10,198 bases of DNA, from contig JAQUTM010000072.1 of the NCBI GenBank assembly GCA_028694405.1, forward strand, positions 1 to 10,198. Reading direction: 5' to 3'. Numbering within the stretch: the stretch's first letter is position 1; each line of letters opens with the position of its first letter. A program made the translations under genes and the position numbers. Of the stretch, positions 6,463-10,198 are shown in pieces. The stretch comes from Oscillospiraceae bacterium. Lineage in GTDB: Bacteria; Bacillota; Clostridia; Oscillospirales; Ruminococcaceae. The notes under the pieces are model-generated. The model ran no database searches and was not told where the DNA came from. It saw nothing but the letters and a program-made list of their open reading frames with translations.

Positions 6463-9243
6463 TTAACCTATAATGTTTGCGCAGCGTTTACACAAAGTTG
6501 GATGATCAGCATTGCTGCCAATATCATTTGTGTACATCCAGCAACGTTCACATTTTTCGCCTTGTGCATGAGTCACTTGAACCGCAAGACCGCCAAATTC
6601 GCCTTGTGTACCTTCCGTTCCCTCTGCTACAACTGCTTCAGAAGTAATAAACAATTCTGCCAAACTGCTTTCCAAAGGCTTTAAGAATTTGTAAACATCT
6701 GCATTGCAGTTTAAAGTAACAGCCGCTTCTAAAGATTTACCGATAATTTTCTCGGTCCGTGCCGCTTCCAAAACTTTTTGTACATCTGAGCGAATTGCTG
6801 CCAGCTTAGCCCATTTTTCATCAAAAGCTTCGCCTTGTGCATGGTCTCCGTGAACAGGCATTTGTTCCATTACAATATATTTGTTCATGCCGTCTTTCTT
6901 GGGAATATAGCTCCAAATCTCCTGAGAAGTAAAAGCTAAAATAGGAGCTACCAATTTTGTAAGACCCACAAGCAGTTTATACATTGTGGTTTGGGCTGCA
7001 CGGCGTTTAACATCGGCAGCACTGTTTACATATAAACGGTCTTTGATAATATCTAAATAGAAATTAGACATATCCACAACACAGAAATTGTGAATTGCAT
7101 GGAAAGCAACGTGGAAATCATAAACATCATAAGCAGCCTTACAGGTATCAATCAGCTTATCAAATTTGTTTAACGCCCACATATCCAGTTCCAAAACATC
7201 ACTGTCTGCAACCATATCGGTATTTGGATTAAAGTCGGAGATATTTGCAAGCATAAAGCGAGCTGTATTACGAATTTTTCGGTATGCTTCGCTTAGTTGC
7301 TTCAAAATCTCTTTGCTGATGCGTACATCAACTTGATAATCACTGGAAGCAACCCACAAGCGAATAATATCTGCGCCGTAATCTTTGATAATGTCTTCCG
7401 GAGCAATACCATTACCCAAAGATTTACTCATATTGCGGCCTTCTCCGTCTACAACCCAGCCGCAGCTTACAACACCTTTATAAGGAGCACAACCCTTTGT
7501 GGCCACACTGGTAAGCAATGACGACTGGAACCAACCGCGGTATTGGTCGCCGCCCTCCAGATATAAATCAACCGGGCATTTCAGCTCAGGGCGTTCCTCA
7601 CATACAGCTGCCCAGCTAGAACCGGAGTCAAACCAAACGTCCATAATATCGCGGTCTTTCTCAAATTCTGTACCGCCGCATTCACAAGTAAAACCGTCCG
7701 GCATAATTTCTGCCGCACTGTATTTATACCATGCATCACTGCCCTCTTTGCGGAACAGGTCACTTACAGCTTTTGTTAATTCTTCTGTAATATGATATTT
7801 CCCACATTTTTTGCAATAAAAAGCAGGAATAGGTACACCCCACGTACGTTGACGAGAAACACACCAATCGCGGCGATCCCGCACCATACCAAGCATACGG
7901 TCTTTGCCCCATGCCGGTGTCCAATTTACTTCTTCAATAGCTTTATAGGTTTCTTCTTTAAAGGCATCTACGCTGCAAAACCACTGTTCGGTAGCACGGA
8001 AGATAATAGGATTATGACAACGCCAGCAATGCGGATACTGGTGGGTAATACGCACTGTAGCCAACAAACTGCCTGTTTCTTTTAAATGTTTTAAAATAAC
8101 AGGGTTTGCATCAAGCACATACAGACCTTTAAACATTCCTGCTTCTTCGGTCAAAATGCCGGCTTCATCTACAGGTACAACAATAGGTAATTCGGGGTAG
8201 AATTTTGTGCATACGTCAAAGTCCTCTACACCGTGTCCGGGAGCAGTATGAACACAGCCGGTACCGCTTTCCAATGTAACATGATCGCCTAAAATTACCA
8301 GGGAATTACGCTCCAAGAAAGGATGTGCACACTCAATGCGCTCCAGCTCGCTTCCTTTAATTGTAGCCACAACAGTGTAATCTGTAATATCTGCTGCTTT
8401 CATGGTCTCTGCAACCAGTGCCTCAGCCATTACATAATAGGAATCACCTGCTTTTACAGCGGCATAGTCAAACTCAGGGCTTAGGCAAATAGCTACGTTT
8501 GCGGGCAATGTCCATGTAGTGGTGGTCCAAATTACAAAGTTGGTTTTATCTGCAGGAACACCTAATTTTGCTAAAGCACCGTTGTCTTTTACAACTTTAA
8601 ATGCCACATAAATAGAATCACAAGGATCCTCTTCATACTCAATTTCTGCTTCAGCAAGGGCTGTTTTGTCTATAGGACACCAATAAACAGCCTTTAATCC
8701 TTTATAGATATAGCCTTTTTTTGCCATCTCGCCAAAAATTTCAATCTGACGTGCTTCAAATTCGGGTTTTAAAGTTAAATAAGGATTTTCAAAATCGCCC
8801 AAAACGCCAAGACGTTCAAATTGTGCACGTTGATTGCCTACATATTTAAGTGCAAAATCACGACAAATCTTGCGCAGTTCCAGTTTGGAAATACTTGTTT
8901 TTTTGTCACCGGCTGCAGCAAGCGCTTTTAACTCTATGGGCAAACCGTGAGTATCCCAACCGGGCACATAAGGGCTTTGAAAACCATTCATGTTTTTATA
9001 GCGTATAATAATGTCTTTTAAAACTTTATTCATAGCTGTACCCATGTGAATGTCACCATTCGCATAAGGAGGGCCATCATGCAAAACAAAACTGGGTTTC
9101 CCCTCATTGTTTGCAATCATTTTTTTGTAAAGTTCATTTTCATGCCATTCTTCCAGCATTACAGGCTCTTTGGCAGGCAAGCCCGCACGCATACTGAATT
9201 CAGTTGTGGGCAAATTCAGCGTTTTATTGTAATCTACTGCCAC
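6463..9243 (-). CDS. ileS: Isoleucyl-tRNA synthetase, bacterial type with C-terminal zinc finger
   Basis: This 926-residue class I synthetase charges tRNA-Ile with isoleucine and edits misactivated valine. Visible are the ATP-site region PYANGDIHMGTA (59-70), GWDTHGLPIE (95-104), the editing-domain threonine-rich segment TTTTWTLP (240-247), WCVSRQRTWGVPIP (460-473), the NMSKS loop (604-608) with K607, and an anticodon-binding domain. A four-cysteine zinc site at C898, C901, C918 and C921 closes the protein, as in E. coli-type IleS. The HIGH motif reads HMGT and the KMSKS loop reads NMSKS. The start is GTG at 9243, with AGGAG (9258-9254) 10 bases upstream. It is the only start between a stop at 9261 and MAVDYNKTLN. 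The gene follows divIVA by 61 bases, as in Bacillus, but without a T-box leader between them. Confidence 0.97.
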   Translation of the reverse strand: MAVDYNKTLNLPTTEFSMRAGLPAKEPVMLEEWHENELYKKMIANNEGKPSFVLHDGPPYANGDIHMGTAMNKVLKDIIIRYKNMNGFQSPYVPGWDTHGLPIELKALAAAGDKKTSISKLELRKICRDFALKYVGNQRAQFERLGVLGDFENPYLTLKPEFEARQIEIFGEMAKKGYIYKGLKAVYWCPIDKTALAEAEIEYEEDPCDSIYVAFKVVKDNGALAKLGVPADKTNFVIWTTTTWTLPANVAICLSPEFDYAAVKAGDSYYVMAEALVAETMKAADITDYTVVATIKGSELERIECAHPFLERNSLVILGDHVTLESGTGCVHTAPGHGVEDFDVCTKFYPELPIVVPVDEAGILTEEAGMFKGLYVLDANPVILKHLKETGSLLATVRITHQYPHCWRCHNPIIFRATEQWFCSVDAFKEETYKAIEEVNWTPAWGKDRMLGMVRDRRDWCVSRQRTWGVPIPAFYCKKCGKYHITEELTKAVSDLFRKEGSDAWYKYSAAEIMPDGFTCECGGTEFEKDRDIMDVWFDSGSSWAAVCEERPELKCPVDLYLEGGDQYRGWFQSSLLTSVATKGCAPYKGVVSCGWVVDGEGRNMSKSLGNGIAPEDIIKDYGADIIRLWVASSDYQVDVRISKEILKQLSEAYRKIRNTARFMLANISDFNPNTDMVADSDVLELDMWALNKFDKLIDTCKAAYDVYDFHVAFHAIHNFCVVDMSNFYLDIIKDRLYVNSAADVKRRAAQTTMYKLLVGLTKLVAPILAFTSQEIWSYIPKKDGMNKYIVMEQMPVHGDHAQGEAFDEKWAKLAAIRSDVQKVLEAARTEKIIGKSLEAAVTLNCNADVYKFLKPLESSLAELFITSEAVVAEGTEGTQGEFGGLAVQVTHAQGEKCERCWMYTNDIGSNADHPTLCKRCANIIG

Positions 9244-9273
9244 TTCTTCATCTCTCCTCTATTTATCCTATAC

Positions 9274-9288
9274 ACAGCAGTTTGCTGT
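9274..9288. repeat. Small hairpin between divIVA and ileS
   Basis: ACAGCA (9274-9279) and TGCTGT (9283-9288) form a perfect 6-bp stem with a 3-base loop. No T-run follows on the minus strand, so read-through from divIVA into ileS is expected. It may be an RNA processing or stability element, or chance. Nothing else is visible in the 61-base gap besides the ileS ribosome binding site. Confidence 0.4.
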
Positions 9289-9304
9289 AATATTTGGTTT
9301 AAAA

Positions 9305-10111
9305 TTAAAATTCGTTATTATCATTAAATCCAATATCTTCGTAATTTTCAAACAAAGATGTACCCCGTTTTTGCGCTTCAGGTGTAGGTTTTTGTGGCTC
9401 AAACACAAAGGTTTTAGGCTCTGTAGATGGCCGTACAAAAGGAACTGTAGGCTCTGGTACCGGTGTAACAGGCACAATTACAACCTCATCATCTTCCTGC
9501 ATCGGTTGACTGGTTTCCTCTACGGTAAACAAAGATTTAGAAGTACCTGTCTGAATTACCGGTATCTCCTGCGTAACAGGCTCCTGCAGCTCCATCTCCG
9601 GCTCTGCTTGCTCTTCTTGTTCCTCTGTTTTGCCCTCTGTAGGCAAATTGCTTAACATTTCAATGTGCTGTTTGTATATATTTAATATAGTTGCTCTAAA
9701 GTCTGCAACTTCTGCTTTAATTTTTGCCAGTGCAAGCTGCTCTTCCTTAATTTCGTCTTGCGCATTCTCGTGAATATGCTCTGCACGATGTTTGGCATCG
9801 ACAATCATATTCTCTGCTTTTTGTCTGCTCTCCTGAAGTAATGCTGCACTTTCTCGCTGAGCGGTTGCCATTAAAGCATTGCTCTCTTTTTGTGCAGTAA
9901 CTAAAGTTTGTTTAATTGCATCTTCGTCTTTACGATACTCTTCAATTTTATCGGCTAAAATATAAAGCTTTTCTTCTAAATTCTCTTTTTCCTTTAAAAG
10001 CTCTGTCACTTGGTCCGCAATCTGCTCAATAAATGCATCTACATCTTCGGAATTATATCCACGCATCGCCTTATCAAAGGTTATGCTTCTAATTTCTTCT
10101 GGTGATAACAT
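9305..10111 (-). CDS. divIVA: DivIVA-family polarity and cell-division protein
   Basis: This 268-residue protein starts with the conserved DivIVA membrane-curvature domain (LSPEEIRSITFDKAMRGYN, then VDAFIEQI, residues 2-31). A long coiled coil (about 32-155) follows, carrying an 11-residue repeat, TAQKESNAL at 72-80 and TAQRESAAL at 83-91. Residues 157-268 form an acidic, proline-rich, apparently disordered tail. DivIVA proteins bind curved membrane at poles and septa and recruit division, wall-synthesis or chromosome-anchoring partners. The Bacillus protein has only about 164 residues, so the tail is a lineage extension. It holds two TSxxLF-like motifs (GTSKSLF at 189 and GTSLF at 250). The ATG has GAGGAG (10125-10120) 8 bases upstream. 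Position between ylmH and ileS matches the Bacillus division cluster. Confidence 0.93.
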   Translation of the reverse strand: MLSPEEIRSITFDKAMRGYNSEDVDAFIEQIADQVTELLKEKENLEEKLYILADKIEEYRKDEDAIKQTLVTAQKESNALMATAQRESAALLQESRQKAENMIVDAKHRAEHIHENAQDEIKEEQLALAKIKAEVADFRATILNIYKQHIEMLSNLPTEGKTEEQEEQAEPEMELQEPVTQEIPVIQTGTSKSLFTVEETSQPMQEDDEVVIVPVTPVPEPTVPFVRPSTEPKTFVFEPQKPTPEAQKRGTSLFENYEDIGFNDNNEF

Positions 10112-10132
10112 CTGTTTTTCTCCTCATCCATT

Positions 10133-10198
10133 TTAATATTTTAAATACTCTATGAAAATACGGCCCTTCTTGCTTAATCCGCCAACTTTGTTAAGCTT
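10133..10198 (-). CDS. ylmH: C-terminal end of a YlmH-like S4-domain RNA-binding protein, cut by window edge
   Basis: The last 21 codons of a frame entering from the right edge read KLNKVGGLSKKGRIFIEYLKY and then TAA (10135-10133). The segment GLSKKGRIFIE resembles the C-terminal end of YlmH proteins, whose S4 domain binds RNA and which act at stalled ribosomes. In Bacillus ylmH lies directly upstream of divIVA, as here, with 21 bases between them. The call rests on a short tail plus gene order. Confidence 0.6.
   Translation of the reverse strand, partial: KLNKVGGLSKKGRIFIEYLKY

Noticed and set aside
10112..10198. T-box or other riboswitch upstream of divIVA
   Set aside because: The stretch is explained by the end of a YlmH-like reading frame and a Shine-Dalgarno. 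No AGGGTGG-type T-box sequence is present.

Overview
All recognisable genes lie on the minus strand, so biological reading order runs from right to left. The window looks like an ordinary chromosomal stretch of a low-GC Bacillota. The order ylmH-divIVA-ileS-lspA-rluD matches the Bacillus/Clostridia arrangement. The spoIVFA/spoIVFB-like pair followed by a TIGR03960-type radical SAM gene is, from memory, typical of Clostridia (Oscillospiraceae-like lineages) and possibly of Negativicutes. I cannot fix the genus from sequence alone. I see no mobile element, tRNA, rRNA or CRISPR array.

Right block (10198 to about 4870): the last 21 codons of a YlmH-like S4-domain protein, then divIVA, ileS, lspA and an rluD-family pseudouridine synthase, ending in a clear intrinsic terminator at 4873-4914. 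The block joins cell division and polarity, isoleucyl-tRNA charging, lipoprotein signal-peptide processing and rRNA modification. Only 61 bases separate divIVA from ileS, and there is no T-box leader there. lspA most likely starts at a TTG codon with a strong Shine-Dalgarno.

Middle block (4860-2175): a two-gene unit bracketed by terminators. It encodes a small membrane-anchored helix-hairpin-helix protein (ComEA-like, no SLBB domain) and polyphosphate kinase PPK1 with both active-site histidines. An extended -10 promoter candidate precedes it and a strong GC-rich hairpin follows it.

Left block (2120-1): a membrane-anchored LytM/M23 protein and a short M50 site-2 protease overlap by 4 bases and resemble SpoIVFA/SpoIVFB. 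A 170-base gap follows, holding a promoter-like element framed by two palindromes and, further down, a perfect 11-bp inverted repeat. Then comes the N-terminal part of a TIGR03960-like radical SAM protein, cut by the window edge.

No wholly new system is evident. The best leads are the palindrome-framed promoter at 722-761, the insulated ComEA-like/PPK1 pair, the variant IleS signature motifs with no adjacent T-box, and a LytM domain in the SpoIVFA position that keeps its catalytic residues.
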